From Boesenbergia rotunda (Eukaryota; Streptophyta; Magnoliopsida; Zingiberales; Zingiberaceae): a DNA stretch of 64,000 nucleotides. The notes under the pieces were generated by a model, which was not told where the DNA came from, searched no databases, and worked only from the letters and a program-made list of their open reading frames with translations. The stretch is taken from positions 470,911 to 534,910 of the forward strand of contig JAGFNQ010001609.1 in assembly GCA_024364735.1 (NCBI GenBank), read 5' to 3'. Of the stretch, positions 1 through 13,266 are shown piece after piece (position 1 is the first letter of the stretch; the number at the start of each line of letters is the position of its first letter). The position numbers and the translations under genes were made by a program.

Positions 1-634
1 CTCCCTATAAATACCAATTACGGGGATAGATTTGTACCCTTCTTTGATAATTATGTAAAATTAAAGATTTTCTTCGATTTTATTTAATTCATGTTTTTTT
101 TTACATTATTCTTCTTAAGACAAACTCTCTACTATTTTTTTAAGAAATATAAATATTCACTTTGAAACTGATCTTAATAATAATAATAACGATATGAAGA
201 AAAAAACGGGGAGAAATCAATTCAAACTATTTGTTTTAAAAAAAGGAAATAAAAAATGTTTTTTTAGATTTACATAAATTATTATAAAGTATGTAAATGT
301 ACATTTGGTTCAAACTTCTTTTTTTTCCCTTTCAAAATAATAACTATTTTTTATTTGTTAAGGGTGAAGCCTCCTAAACCCCATCAACTATTATATTTTG
401 CCCTTTTACATTCTTTTTCTATTTTAAATTTTCACTGTGGTAAATTATAAGTGGGTATTAGAGAGTTTTTTTATGAAAATGTTTTAATTTACTTTAGGTG
501 TTAATATGGAATTAAATTAGAATAAAGGGATCTAAACAAATTTGAAAGATATCTAAATGGGATATTGATCCATGATTAAAATTAATTATAATCAATTGTA
601 GTTGAATTTATTTGCTATAAATAAAAAAAAAAAA

Positions 635-714
<80 letters not shown>

Positions 715-779
715 ATATAAAAAAAAATTGAGTATGCATTTATTGTATAACTTAATATATACAATTTTCAATTATACTC

Positions 780-823
<44 letters not shown>

Positions 824-1244
824 AAAATTCAATTATTAAAAAAATATTGAAACATATTCTATCCTAAATTTTACAATTTTTTTATAATTAGATATCGATT
901 CTTCTAAGTGACTAATCATAGAGATGATTGATTTGCTCTATAAAATTTTTTATCACTTACCAAAATAAATCAAAAAGCATTTGTAGACATTCATTTAAAT
1001 AATTAGTAATTTTAAAGTTGTCATCTCACTAGAAAATAAATTTTACTTTTAAATTATCCTTTTTTACTTTATCACTTCAATATTATTATTATAATATTTT
1101 GACAAAAAATATTCTAAATAATTTTAATTTTAATTATTATAATAAGAGCTTAAACAACATCCGAGAAATTTTAATTTAGTAATAAGTAATTTTAATTGAT
1201 TTTAAGGTAGTTTTAGTGAAAAAAATATAATATATATATATATA

Positions 1245-1298
<54 letters not shown>

Positions 1299-1400
1299 TT
1301 ATATTTTATAATATGATATATAATATATATCCTATTTTAATATAAAACAGAATAAATCTAATTCATTATCATTAAAACGTATCAGTTCTCTGTATCCTAA
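1..1400. repeat. AT-rich intergenic DNA with long A homopolymers
   Basis: No gene is visible. The stretch holds three long A runs: about 76 A at 637-712, 36 A at 786-821 and 47 A at 1248-1294, the last preceded by a TA dinucleotide run. A diverged dispersed repeat at about 903-1000 resembles sequence near 24517-24640. A TATAAATA string at 6-13 has no recognisable gene behind it. Homopolymer lengths of this size are unreliable in any assembly. Confidence 0.75.
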
Positions 1401-1401
1401 G

Positions 1402-1440
1402 TTTCCCGCGCCCGCTTTCTGTCTTTTCTAGTTTTCCCGC
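1402..1440 (+). promoter_or_regulatory. Two E2F/DP binding sites upstream of PRIM2
   Basis: TTTCCCGC occurs at 1402-1409 and again at 1433-1440, 31 bp apart and about 75-115 bp before the PRIM2 start codon. This is a perfect match to the E2F consensus found in promoters of plant DNA-replication genes. The fit of motif and gene function suggests S-phase transcription; this is inferred from sequence only. Confidence 0.7.
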
Positions 1441-1514
1441 GAAGCCGGCCAAACCCTCACGCGGCCGAATAATCCTCGAGTCCTCAGTTGCCGGAGCCCT
1501 CGGAGACGTAGGTA

Positions 1515-4500
1515 ATGGAGATTGTCCGATCCCAGAGGGAACCCACTCATGCTGCCGCCTCGACCACGGCGACTAGACTCTCTTTCTACCGCTCCGCGCC
1601 GGAGCTCGAGGTCCGGCTGGAAGATTTCGAGCTCTACGCCATAGATCGCCTCCGAGGTACCTTGCAAAATCTCATCTTTTCCCATTTCTAGGGTTTGGGG
1701 TTCCTTGTTTACTCTTCTCCCTTCGCGGATCGACTTCCCTATCCTGCGTCTGTTTGCCTTTGTTGGTAACTGATACTCGATTGCTTTCATGAAGTTCTGC
1801 AGGGTATTTCAGATGGTTTGTCCCGAGGAAAAAAGCCCGACGAGATGGATAAATTGGTATTGTGTGTGATTTTGTCTGGATCGCTCATTTTACTTTTAAA
1901 TATATATTTTATTTTGGGAAAATTAGGTAAATGAACTATGGAGGGCACATATGAGGCATCAAGATCCATCAGAGGTCATGAACAAAGACATCATATCGCA
2001 CTTCGTGCTCCGTCTTGTATATTGTAGAACGTAGGTTTTGATTTTTATGGTCATGTTTTATTTTGATATTGCACTGTCTTTCCTGAGTGTTATTGACTTC
2101 ACTTCCCAGGGATGAATTAAGGAAATGGTTTCTTTCCATGGAGACTTCTCTTTTCCGCTATCGATTCCGACTAGAAAGCCCCGACTCACAGGTATATTCT
2201 GGATATCTTGTATGAGGTTTGGAGCCCTTATCTAATTTCATTTACCAAAATATGTTCTATTGCTCGTAGAGGTCACTCATGTCCGAATTTCAGCTACCCT
2301 ATAAGGCTATTAGTCGTGCAGAATTCGAGGTATGACTGCTAATTTATGCACCATATTTCTGGTCATATTACAATACATTTTTTTGGACATACTTTTTCTT
2401 TGGAGATGCATTTTTCTCATGTTCTTTGGTCATGGTTTTATCTAGGATATCTTTTATATTTTTATTCCTTTGCAGACTGTAAAGGAAAAATTGAACCAAG
2501 TTGCGCGTTCTATTGGTCAACCGTTGAATGGTATGTCATTACCTATCAGATTTACATTTGTGATGCTACAAGTACCTTGTAATGGGCAAGATTGAACTTC
2601 AATAAATCATCTTAAAACTCTTGTGATGCAATATATATTTGTCAATTTATCTTCTTGTCAAATTCCAGGGAAAGCAACAAGCATACCAGTTGCTCAATCA
2701 TTTATAGCTTTTATTGTTATGCCCAGTAATTTGACAAATTTTTATTGTTATTTGCAGCTGATACACTCTTTTTTAAGGTACCATTTATCTACTTGTTTTT
2801 AGTCTAAACTCTCTTTTTTACTACAGCAATGTCTCCTTGGTTTCTACTGACCTGTGTCTACATTCAGGCACCCTTTGAAGAAGTGCCAGAATTATTTGCT
2901 GGACGTAGGGTTTTCCTACAAAAAGGTTTTGCTTATGTTGCGATGCATCAGGTCCATGTTAAATTTTTCTTTATACTTTCAAACTTCATAAGATATGATT
3001 ATAACTTTATACTTGTTCGGAACTTTTTTTTCAGGTTGTGTCCCTTGTTGCCACTCAATTCCGAAGCAATCTCTCAAAGTCCCTTGTCTTAACCAACAGG
3101 TAATTGTTCATGTAATTGAAATTCAACATTGCATTTGTTGGGATTGTCATTGCGGTCAAGGACAGTTGCCCTGTGCAATTTGACAATTTTAATTTTTCCT
3201 CGCTCCGTACCTATGATATTAGAACAAATCAAAAGAAAGATAAAAGAGACACAAGTTTATCATGACAAACATGGTGTGACGATGGGTGCTCACTATTATT
3301 ATTATTTTATTTGTATATTTACATCTTCAAGCTTTATAAATCTTGTGTTTTTTTATCGTGACAAACATGGTGTGAGTTCTTTGTAGAAAATGGACATCAA
3401 CCATTAGAGACACAGAAAGAGACAGGCTAGCCCCTGTGAGTATAAACCTTACTATCTCGTTTTGCAAGTGCTGGGAAAAGTTTACATTTAAGACCATCAA
3501 TTTCATCTAACTTCTCTAAATATTTTTGCCAATTTAGATCATCGAAGCACTAAGCACTGGGTACCTGGGGCCTGATTACTCTCAGGTCGTTGATTAGTTA
3601 GACGTTGTTAGTTAATCAAATGTATTGAAGTATTTATGATTGTTGGAGTATTTATTGCAGCCTAAAAATTCTGCTGAGATATCTTTGAAGGACATCAACA
3701 TGCTAGCTAGCAGTTCTTTTCCTCTTTGCATGCGCCATTTATTTGATAAGGTGATACATCTCCGGTATTTTGTTATAAATCTGTTGTCTGCTTTAACCTC
3801 AACAGCTGTGCTGTTCCTGTAGTTAAGAGAAACTCACCATTTAAAGCATGGAGGAAGAATGCAACTTGGACTTTTCTTGAAGGTACTTTTATTCGACTGT
3901 TGCGGTGATCTGTTTTCAAAATGAAATTGACTTTATTTGCCATGAACATCAGTTGTTTGACATTTCTTTTGCTATTGTAGCTTTGACTCAAACTTACTAT
4001 CTTGTTGCAAAACCTTTAAAATTTGCAGGGTGTAGGCTTAAGACTGGAAGATGCTCTTCTATTCTGGAAATCAGAGTTCTCTCAGAAGGTCCTACAATTG
4101 TTTTCTTTTTCAATTGTACTTTTGTATTTTATTCATTCAGGTAAACTACTACATCAGAGATGCAATTTCTTAATATACTAGAATATGATGAAGGGCAATG
4201 GTTCCTCACTTGAAACTAGCAACTTGGAAACTTGTATATGATACCTAATGAATGATTGGACCTGAATCTAATTCTCTAGCTGTCTAGTACCTGGTTAGCC
4301 TGCTGTCTTGTTTGCAGGTTTTTGATACTCTAGACATTTCGGTTGGAAGTATCTTACCCAAATTCATACTTTATTGAGACAAACCTAATTCAAGCCAAGC
4401 AAATGGTTCAGTGGCTTTGGCATGCCAAATCTATTGTTTAAAATGATAAATTTGTCAAGGCACTCATCATAGAATTGTTTGTATTATCTAGAACTACATG

Positions 4501-6870
4501 TATTAAATCATGCTACTTTATTTGTTGCACCTTAGGGTTAATATCTTCTACTCATTTAGCTATTACATTCCGCCTTAGGTTGGTGCTGAACGTTTTGATA
4601 AAGAATATGCATATTCAATACGGCACAACTATGGAAAAGAAGGAAAAAGAACAGTAAGTTACCTTGCTCAATAAATATCTCTCAAACTAGGATGAAGGTC
4701 AACTCTATACTTTACATTTCTCAATCAGGATTACACTCCTTACTCTTGCCAAAAAGTTATTTCTTCTACTCCTAGTGTTGGTGATCACCACGGTTGTCCT
4801 TATCGCCATTTCAGGTCAGAAGCCTAATTTTTTTATGCTTATCTGGTAGTTTTAGTTGCTATTGTTACATATATTTATTATAATTCAAGCTTTTGAAAAG
4901 AACAATGTTGTTTTTATTGTGTCAATGTCTTTCTGGGTACTTGATATACAATAAAGTTCTTTTTATTTAGTCTAGTAGGCGTCTCAAGTGGACATGCACT
5001 AGTACCATGATATTTATACTCACTTTAGGCAGATTGTGACCTACTGCCAATCCTTGAGTTTTCAGTGCCTTTTCAGAGCCCAGCCATTATAGCCTTGGCT
5101 TGTGAGCATGCCAACCATACCTTTTGAACTCGCACTTAATTTCCCTTCCAGTCTTCAATCAACTAAATATTAATTTTCATGGAGCAACACATGGAATTAC
5201 ATAATTCCAAATTGCTATTTTCGGTTCATTCTTTTTTATCATCCTATAGCACCATCTTGACTGCTGTGAGTGTTCCCAGGTGGTGGAACCATTGCAAACA
5301 TGATTTCTGTAGGGTGACTTCTTTTGCCCCTTTGTTATTCCTTAATATTCATAACTTACGCTAAAATTATTAGCTAATGTTCAATATCTGGACCGGGTTG
5401 GAGGTGAGCTCCTTATTTGGGTTTAGTTATTGCAATCGTGCAATGTGATGATAATAGCATCCATTTCCTGTATCCACTATAATGATCATCCAAAAATATA
5501 AGGGCCATCCTAAAACTTGTCTACTTTCCACAGGATTTAAATTCAAGTATCGATTATTTCATCTTTTCTACACGTTTGGATTATTCTTAGACACCTATAT
5601 TTGACATTCCTTGACAAAAAAATTGAGATTAACAACTAGATTCCCATTATTCATAGAAAGCAGACTTGTCTTGGAACACATTACATTTATCATTAGTGTT
5701 TCGTACCCCTTTTGTCAATAGTGTCTTTTAAATTTCCTTATGTCCTAAAGCTCCTAAATGGCACTTGCTTGAATCATCAGGCAGTGGACTACACCTGGTC
5801 TTGACTCTTGATGGTGAACGAAGAATTTAAACAGACTGATTCCAAGACTTATGGAGTGTAGATACTAAATACTATGGTAGATGTGCATTGATCTTTGAAT
5901 CATCAACCTCAATTTGCATAATTAGCTGACTAAACAATTAGGGAAAATCCATCTTTATAATTTGACTTCATGAAACTCCTTTGTATGCATCACATGTTTT
6001 CAACACCATGAATGGCAAACCACTCTTAGATTGCTTCCCAGGATTTTGAATAAATGCATCAAAGCCTTCTCATTATGCCAGACTTTCTACTCGATATCTA
6101 CATTGTGGCAAACACATCAAATTTTGCCAGAATTGACGCTGTTCAAAATTTTCCAACTGCCTTTGTGGCCGCATTTGGTAATACGCATAAATCTATAAAT
6201 CATCTCCAACCATTAGAGCTTGTTTCAATGCCCTAAGTGTAATACATAAGTTATTACTCTTGCTGATTTACTGGTCTATGCTCATTTCTGGCATCCATCT
6301 GGCATCACCAACTCCCTCTTCTACTGCTTCGTTCTCACCTCATTGTCTGGATTGGCTCCAGATGGTTTGAATATATCCAATGATTGGCACCAGTCATCCA
6401 CAAGTTTCATGTTGCAATTATTTGTTTCCTGACGGTTGGGTCTCATCTATTTTTAACAGCGAGGAAAATTTGAGAGCTGCTCTTACTAAAATGGGAGTTT
6501 GTGGACGTTCATTAGATGGTATATTGGATAAAGTCCGGAACAGACATTATCAGGTATTCCAATTCCTAAATCTCAGAGCTCTTGCATCAACAAACAAGCT
6601 CCAATTTGTTGAGATTTTGACTTCTTTTATTGCATTGATCCTAAACTTCACTGTGACAATCTCAGATAGCTTGTACATTGACATTCGAGGCTATCCACGA
6701 TGCCCCCTGCGACGACGGCATCAACCACCCCAATCAGTACTTTGATGCAAGCCGAAAGATTCTCCAGAATAAGGTAATTTGAAGCTCTCAACTGCCTTTT
6801 AGGCCTTTGTACTGCTGCTGCCATTCTTAAGAGTAAATCTCATTGCATGGTTCAGATGGAGAGCACTTAA
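1515..6870 (+). CDS. PRIM2: DNA primase large subunit (PRIM2/PriL)
   Basis: Non-catalytic subunit of the nuclear primase within DNA polymerase alpha-primase; it helps make RNA primers and hand them to Pol alpha. Exons: 1515-1656, 1795-1856, 1927-2030, 2110-2191, 2270-2329, 2476-2530, 2758-2777, 2868-2951, 3035-3099, 3387-3435, 3538-3585, 3661-3750, 3823-3882, 4029-4088, 4579-4653, 4729-4814, 6460-6553, 6666-6773, 6856-6870. They join into 452 codons with no stop. The four 4Fe-4S cysteines are present: C280 (FPLCMRHLF), C359 (PYSCQKV), C375 (HHGCPYRHF) and C415 (YQIACTLTF). The C375-C415 spacing of 40 equals the human and yeast value as I remember it. NHPNQYF follows near the C-terminus. Exon 7 is only 20 nt and exon 19 only 15 nt. 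The start is the first ATG giving the family N-terminus. Intron 16 is unusually long (1645 nt) and partly duplicated downstream. The exact acceptor of exon 2 is the least certain junction. Confidence 0.95.
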
Positions 6871-8162
6871 TTTGGATGTGTATATGGCCAACAAGCTGAC
6901 CCATCTTCGATGCGTTTAGTTCTTATTCCATGTCGAATGTTTTGGGGGTTGAATCAAGTGTATGTTGATGGTTGATCAATAGTTTGTAGAATAAACTTTA
7001 CACTGTATTGTGACTAACTTAAAGATCCTCTGGAGCAGTGAAATAGAAAGTTGCAAACTGTTACATTAAAGGTCATGCTTCTAACAGTTTGAGGCTAAAT
7101 TTTCTATCAAACTCTACGGAGAAGCAATTTGAATGTTTGTAAATGTTAAAATTCGGTTTTAGCTTTTATTCAAAAACTAGAAGTAAGAAATTTCTTACTT
7201 CTGTTTTTTTTTTGTTTATGGTCCAATATTAAAAGTTGATATTTATGTTTTTAGTAAATTTATTATTTTACATTTAGATGAGATATAACTTAATTATCTA
7301 AACAATGACGGTAAATTTTTATAAATAATTTTAGAAATGGTTTATAATGTTAAATTTAATTTGTATGAGTTTTTAACAATTTCTAATAGAATTTATAAAA
7401 TTTTAATCATATTTTATTATAAATATTTATTTTTAAATAGTATTTTATATTTTAATATAATTTGTATTTTAGAATTTTTATACATATTTTTATTTTTATG
7501 TATTTATATAAATTTTGTCATTTTGTATTTTTATATTTTTATATTTATTAATTTTATATATTTTTTCAAACATTTATGTAATAAAAAAATTAATTTTGTT
7601 ACAATATTCAAAATATAATAATGATTATATAAATATGTTATTGATGGTGTATTAAAATTATATTTAAATAATTAAAAAAATAATTTATATAGTTTAAGGA
7701 TATTAATTTCATTTAATTAAAAAATAAAAATAAAAATAATTATTTACTTTCAAATATTCAAATTTTATTTTGTATTAACTTTTGATTTTTATTTTTAAAT
7801 ATTTTATATTTTAACTTCTCACTAAATTTAAAATAATTTCTATAAAAATAAATTTTAAATAAGTAAAAATTCTTCCGAACACTTTTAAATGCTTTATAGG
7901 TATTATCAAATTATATTATAGCTACATTGAATTGTATTTTATGTACTACTCTACTAGATGTTACCAAATTAAAAATGAAGAAAAATAATACTTTTAAAAT
8001 TGTGCACGAATTCATTTTGGAGTTATTAAAATAAACACAAACCAACGAGTAGAACTCAGAAACTCATTCAAATCCATTCTAAACCTCAAAACTCTTGAAA
8101 ACATCATCACATCGTAGAGGAATGAGCTAAACTGAACACCAATCTCGAGTCTAAAGTGCTGC
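6871..8162. other. PRIM2 3' flank and AT-rich spacer
   Basis: The first ~250 bases probably hold the PRIM2 3' UTR. From about 7140 the sequence becomes strongly AT-rich with no recognisable coding region; a 93-codon open frame at 7337-7618 is a composition artefact rich in I, F, Y and L. Confidence 0.6.
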
Positions 8163-8460
8163 TATATCCTCTGTGATTGATATTAATCTTTCTTAATGTT
8201 TAAAGAGTTTAATTTGATAGAAAAAATTAAAGATTTTAATTATTATGAACTCCTAAATCCTAATATTTTTTGTTAAAATTTTTTCAACCACTAGTTTTTT
8301 TATAAAAAAACTAATTTTTGAGTAATTAAAAAGAAATGTTTTAGCAATATCTATATATATAGAAATACCTTTTAGGCATTTTTAATTATATTTGTTTTGG
8401 GTAAATTGTCCATTATTTTTTAATCAATTTTAGAAGGTTACGTGTAAATTGGCCAACGGA
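8163..8460. repeat. Duplicated KRR1-upstream block, copy A
   Basis: About 290 bases beginning with ATATCCTCTGTGATTGATAT are repeated in the same orientation at 22978-23272 with substitutions and small indels. Copy A sits directly upstream of the KRR1 leader; copy B lies beyond the beta-glucosidase. Homology stops just before the KRR1 leader repeats. Confidence 0.8.
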
Positions 8461-8463
8461 TAT

Positions 8464-8622
8464 CCCAAACCCTAATTGGCCGAAGTATCCGCCGCCAACG
8501 CTCCTGCCGTCGCTCCCCTCCTTCTCCCAAACTTGAATGGCCGAAGTAGCCGCCGCCAACGCTCCTGCCGTTGCCTTATACTCCCTCTCCCAAACCTGAT
8601 TGGCCGAAGTAGCCGCCGCCAA
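8464..8622 (+). repeat. Three ~57-bp tandem repeats in the KRR1 leader
   Basis: Three consecutive units share CCCAAAC, then a T/ATTGGCCGAAGT core, then GCCGCCAAC and mostly GCTCCTGCCGT. They lie 36-194 bases before the KRR1 ATG, in the likely promoter or 5' UTR. Several CCGCC motifs make this the most GC-rich part of the locus. Confidence 0.75.
8467..8475 (+). promoter_or_regulatory. Telo-box upstream of KRR1
   Basis: AAACCCTAA occurs in the first leader repeat. Telo-boxes are characteristic of plant promoters for ribosomal-protein and ribosome-biogenesis genes, which matches KRR1's role. The other two repeat units carry diverged versions (AAACTTGAA, AAACCTGAT). Confidence 0.55.
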
Positions 8623-8657
8623 CACCCCGTCGCGTCCTGTCAAAATCGAGTGCGTCC

Positions 8658-11600
8658 ATGGAAGATTTTGGCGGAAGGGAAGCATCTGCTTCTGGGACGA
8701 ATGGAAAGAAGCACAAGGGAAAGCATGACAAGCCCAAGCCGTGGGATGAGGACCCCAACATTGATCATTGGAAGGTTGAGAAGTTCGACCCTTCCTGGAA
8801 CGAGTCCGGCATGCTCGAAGTCAGTTCGTTCTCCACCCTTTTCCCTCAGTACCGAGGTACGATTCTCGTTCGTCTTGATAAAATTTATCTTCTAAGTTTT
8901 TTACTTCTTCAGATACCTGTTTTTTCCCCTCTTATGTGATGCTTGCAATCTCTTATTTTTATAGAGAAGTACTTGCAAGAAGCATGGCCTAAGGTGAAAA
9001 GTGCATTGAAAGAATTTGGAGTCTCATGTGAACTTAATCTGGTTTGACATTTAAACTTTGTACTTGTTTTTATGTAGATTTTAGCAGGGAAAATTTAGTT
9101 CCTATAGTTGGCATTTTTTTTCCTTATTCCATCTCGATTTTATGTAATTTATTACTTTTTTTTTCCTTTACACAAATCGTTTTTGATGTTTGTGTCAGGT
9201 TGAAGGATCAATGACGGTTTCAACAACTCGAAAAACTAGGGACCCCTACATTATTATGAAAGCTAGGGATTTGATTAAGCTTCTTTCACGCAGTGTCCCT
9301 GCACCTCAGGTTTGCATTCTTTTCTAGGTCATGTTTCGGATTCCTTGAGATAGCAGCTTTGTCATTTAAGATGTTATTGTTATTATAGTGGTCATTTCCT
9401 CTCCTTACATTAGCATTCTCTCTTTTTTGTTGGACTTTCACTATGGAATTCAATGTCTATAAATTTGTAGTAGTTCTGTTTTAATAGTTTTAGCTGTTTT
9501 ACAAGTTTGCCTAATTGTATTACTGGTCCTTTGTAGGCAATCAAAATTCTGAGCGATGAGATGCAATGTGATATTATTAAGATTGGAAATCTTATACGCA
9601 ACAAGGTAGATTATCCATAACTTTTTAATCAATATTCTTTTTCTTTTTGTTTTTCTGTTTGCAAGTTTTAATGAGGAGCCATATTGGGTTATATCACTTA
9701 AATGCTAGCCAGTATAACCAGTTTCAGCAACTAGTTCATCATTGTAGCTTGTTCTAATTGATAGTATTCAGTTGGGTTCTTGGCTATACTTCCTTTTGGT
9801 ATTATATTGGAATTTTATTGACACCTGGTTGGCAGCTTAGAGCTCTTCTGTTCTATTGTGAAATCAGAGGGTGAAAATCTTCATATACGAGAGTCTTCAG
9901 TAAAGTATCTACCTGTATGTTGTGCACTAACAATCCCATTGGTTGTGTTTGTATGACACTTGACAAGAAGAAAAGAGAGTTAATTCTTTAACATGTGTCT
10001 CTATTCACCTAGTTCTAAGGATAAATAATTAGTTGTTTTTGTTCTTGTACCATATAACAGTTTAGTGTTTTTTATTTCCCATTTACATTGGGTTTCTGAA
10101 AATCAAACTTTGTCTTGTAGTGATAGTATCAAAAATCATATCAGTATACTTTATCTAACTGATTGTTTGAACAGTTTTATAGCATGCACCTTGACAATTA
10201 ATACAATTCTGAAGATCATGAAATACTTTAACTTGATTTAGTATGTGAAGTTCTAAGTGCCGGTAGCTTATGTAGGTGCATTTTTAAAGTTACAGTATCT
10301 TGTTGCTTTTGTTCATAGTATAGAATATAGTTGTTGCCATCTTTGCTCTCCCTGACCTAATAGTTAATTGTGCATGCTCAGCTTCATAACTTGTTAATGG
10401 TTCGATGCCAGTTATGTACTTCACTGCCTACTAGTTAGTTGTACATGTTTTGGCTTCATAACTTATTATTATTATATATATGTGTGTGTGTGTACCAGGA
10501 ACGCTTTGTAAAGCGGAGGGAACGCCTTTTAGGGCCCAATCTATCTACTCTAAAGGTCTGCACTCTAATCAAGAATCTGATTAATATGTTAACATCATTG
10601 GTAATCCTGGAGTAGTTTATTCTTTTAACTCATGTTAAATTGGCTTACACTTGTGATTTGTATTGTAGGCCATTGAAATCTTGACTGATTGCTATATATT
10701 GGTTCAGGTGCTATTCTCTTTATGCAATTTCCTACTAATCTTAGATCTCTTAATGTCATGTTCTAACCAAGAGCTTACAAATTGACTAGGGGAGCACAGT
10801 TGCAGCCATGGGTTCATTTAAGGGTCTAAAACAAGTTCGAAGAATAGTAGAAGACTGCATTCATAACCAGATGCATCCTGTTTACCATATCAAGGTATTT
10901 ATTCTCTGGAAATGGGCATGATTGCTTTAGCAAGTGATTCATTACTTTCTTACTGTATGAACACTTAAATGAGATGTTGCAAAAACAGACCCTTCTCATG
11001 AAACGTGAACTTGCCAAAAATCCAGCATTAGCCAATGAGAACTGGGATAGGTTCCTTCCAAAATTTAAAAAGTATGACGATTCTGCATTTCTTTTACATA
11101 TATGTTACTGCCTTACAAGAATCCTGTTGAAACTCATATATCCTTTGTATTCTTAATGCTTTCCAGGAAGAATGTTCAAAGGAAAGTAAAGACTAAGGAG
11201 AAGAAGGCTAAGGAGAAGAAACCATATACTCCATTCCCTCCTCCTCAGCCACCAAGCAAGGTGAAGTTATTGTTGCAATTTGTGAACATTAAATCTCAGG
11301 CTAGACCTTCACACTTACAGATCATTAGTCCCTTTGTTTTCCTTTACTGGTTTGAGAAAAAAAATTACTTTTTTTCTTGATTATTTTTTTTAATAAAAAA
11401 TCATCACTAACTGTCTACACAACACTTATGTAATACACTAATCAATATTCACTGGAATGACCATAAGAAATCCAGTTATTGGATAATTCAGGTATGATAA
11501 CTGTACACAAGGAGTTTAATAATCACTATTCACTAGGATGCATATGTAATCAAACAAAGTAATTATAATTATCTATACATGACCTTCTCATGAATCCCTT

Positions 11601-13266
11601 TAGTGTTTCATGTCTTTTACTTCTTGTTTTTTATTTTTTTTTTTAACATTTGGCAAAGTTGTTAGTTTATAGATACTGTAGTTACATTAACTGGATATTA
11701 TATAAAGATTATGTTTACCTTCTTGAAAATGTAGCCAGGCTGTTGAATTCTCTTTAACTTGAAACTTGAGATATGTTGGTAAATTTTTTCCTTGACAGCC
11801 ATGGTATATACAGCATCCTATTGTTATATTGTATCAGAGGGGTTCAATTGTATTTAAGGATATCAGTTCTATTGTTATTTCTAGTTCAGAACTTCAGTGC
11901 CCTATTCTAGTTTTAGAGCCTGTTAATTCTTTTTCAGCTTGATCTTCAATTAGAAAGTGGTGAGTATTTCATGAGTATCAAGAAGAAATCAGCAAAGAAG
12001 TGGCAAGAAAAGAAGGAAAAGCAGGCAGAAAAAGTAGCTGAAAACAAGCGAAAAAGAGAAGCTGCTTTTGTCCCTCCGAAGGTTTGTCGCTCAGCCATTG
12101 GATGCCTTACAAGAGAATTTGTTTCATTAATATATTGGTAATTTTGGTCATATTCACTGTTGACAGGAACCCTCTCAAATTTCTGATTCGAACAAATTTG
12201 ACAACGACAAGAATGATCTGGTTGCAATGACAAAGTCGTTGAAGGTACTTGTTATGCTTTGTATATTTGGTAATTCTCATTATGGTTGTTTTTCTCATCT
12301 CTGTGGTACTGTATGTTCATATTATCGTGCAACTCTGAAAATCAAGCAAATTAGCAGTATGGGTTTTTTTTTTTTGACTAAGGTCGTTTATTGGAGCTTA
12401 ATGATTGTGATTGTTTTTAACTAATGATGTCATTCAGCATTTGAACGATTGCCTAGCAGCCTAGGCATTCGAGCAATGTGCAACCTAAGTACCACAAGGA
12501 AAGCTTGAGTGAACACCTTCAAACTATGTTTGTGTTAGATAGTCATTAGGCATCTAAGCAATGCACAACCGAGCACCATAGGGAATCTTGTACAAGCTCC
12601 TTTGACTTACTGCACGTTATTCCAACACCTCAAAGTTGTATCTTAGACATTTGAAGCACCTACTGGTAATAGCTGATTAAGAAAACTCAACACTTGTTTC
12701 AACAATATTAGAATTGGCGAAAGAAAATTTTAGATCATAAATATCAGTATATGCACAACATGATCTTCATCATCATTAACCTGCATCTGCCCTAACTAAT
12801 TTAGGGTTCACTTCATTGATTTCATCCTTCAACAGGCTTTTTACAAGGCTTTATGATTGTTAATAAAAAGGAGGAATAATAAATACAATGTACTAATGGT
12901 GTATGTTATGTAGGGTATAGAGAAGTATATGGATAATAAAGCTGTACTTCTTAGACTAGATTGACGGATAAGTAATTATTTGGCATAAAGCTGTAATGCC
13001 TAAAATCTGCCCTAACTAGATTTTTTCATATATTTTTTTCTTGTCAATTTTCCCCCCCTAGATTCCATAATTCGCAATCTATTTCATCGTCTCATCTGTT
13101 TCCTTCCACACCGGCTATTCTTCCCTATGTGTTTGTCCTTTTGTGTCAGAACAAGGCAAAGGAATTTAAAATGCATGATGCCCATGATAATGTTAGAGCT
13201 GATTCATTCATCGCCAATGCTGAAAGTTCACGTCCTAAAAAGAAGTCCAGGTCTTCCTCAGCGTGA
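8658..13266 (+). CDS. KRR1: KRR1, small-subunit processome KH-domain protein
   Basis: Nucleolar factor for pre-18S rRNA processing and 40S assembly. Exons: 8658-8856, 8965-9041, 9199-9309, 9537-9605, 10499-10555, 10669-10707, 10790-10894, 10989-11071, 11167-11260, 11938-12081, 12167-12244, 13150-13266. They give 391 codons including stop without interruption. The product begins MEDFGGREASAS, has a charged N-terminus, then WKVEKFDPSW, a KH-like region with TRDPYIIMKARDLIKLL, and the conserved GSTVAAMGSFKGLKQVRRI segment of the second KH region, followed by KNPALANENWDRFLPKFK. A long lysine-rich tail with KEKKAKEKK and KKWQEKKEKQ runs ends in a KKKSRSSS-type motif, consistent with nucleolar targeting. 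Length agrees with plant KRR1 (~390 aa); yeast is shorter. A (TG)n tract lies just before exon 5 in intron 4. Three GC-rich leader repeats precede the start. Confidence 0.95.

Noticed and set aside
7337..7618. 93-codon open frame
   Set aside because: Composition of I, F, Y, L and N only; an artefact of AT-rich DNA.
8413..8895. Open frames on both strands across the KRR1 leader
   Set aside because: They arise from the three GC-rich repeats; the conserved protein starts at 8658 in another frame.
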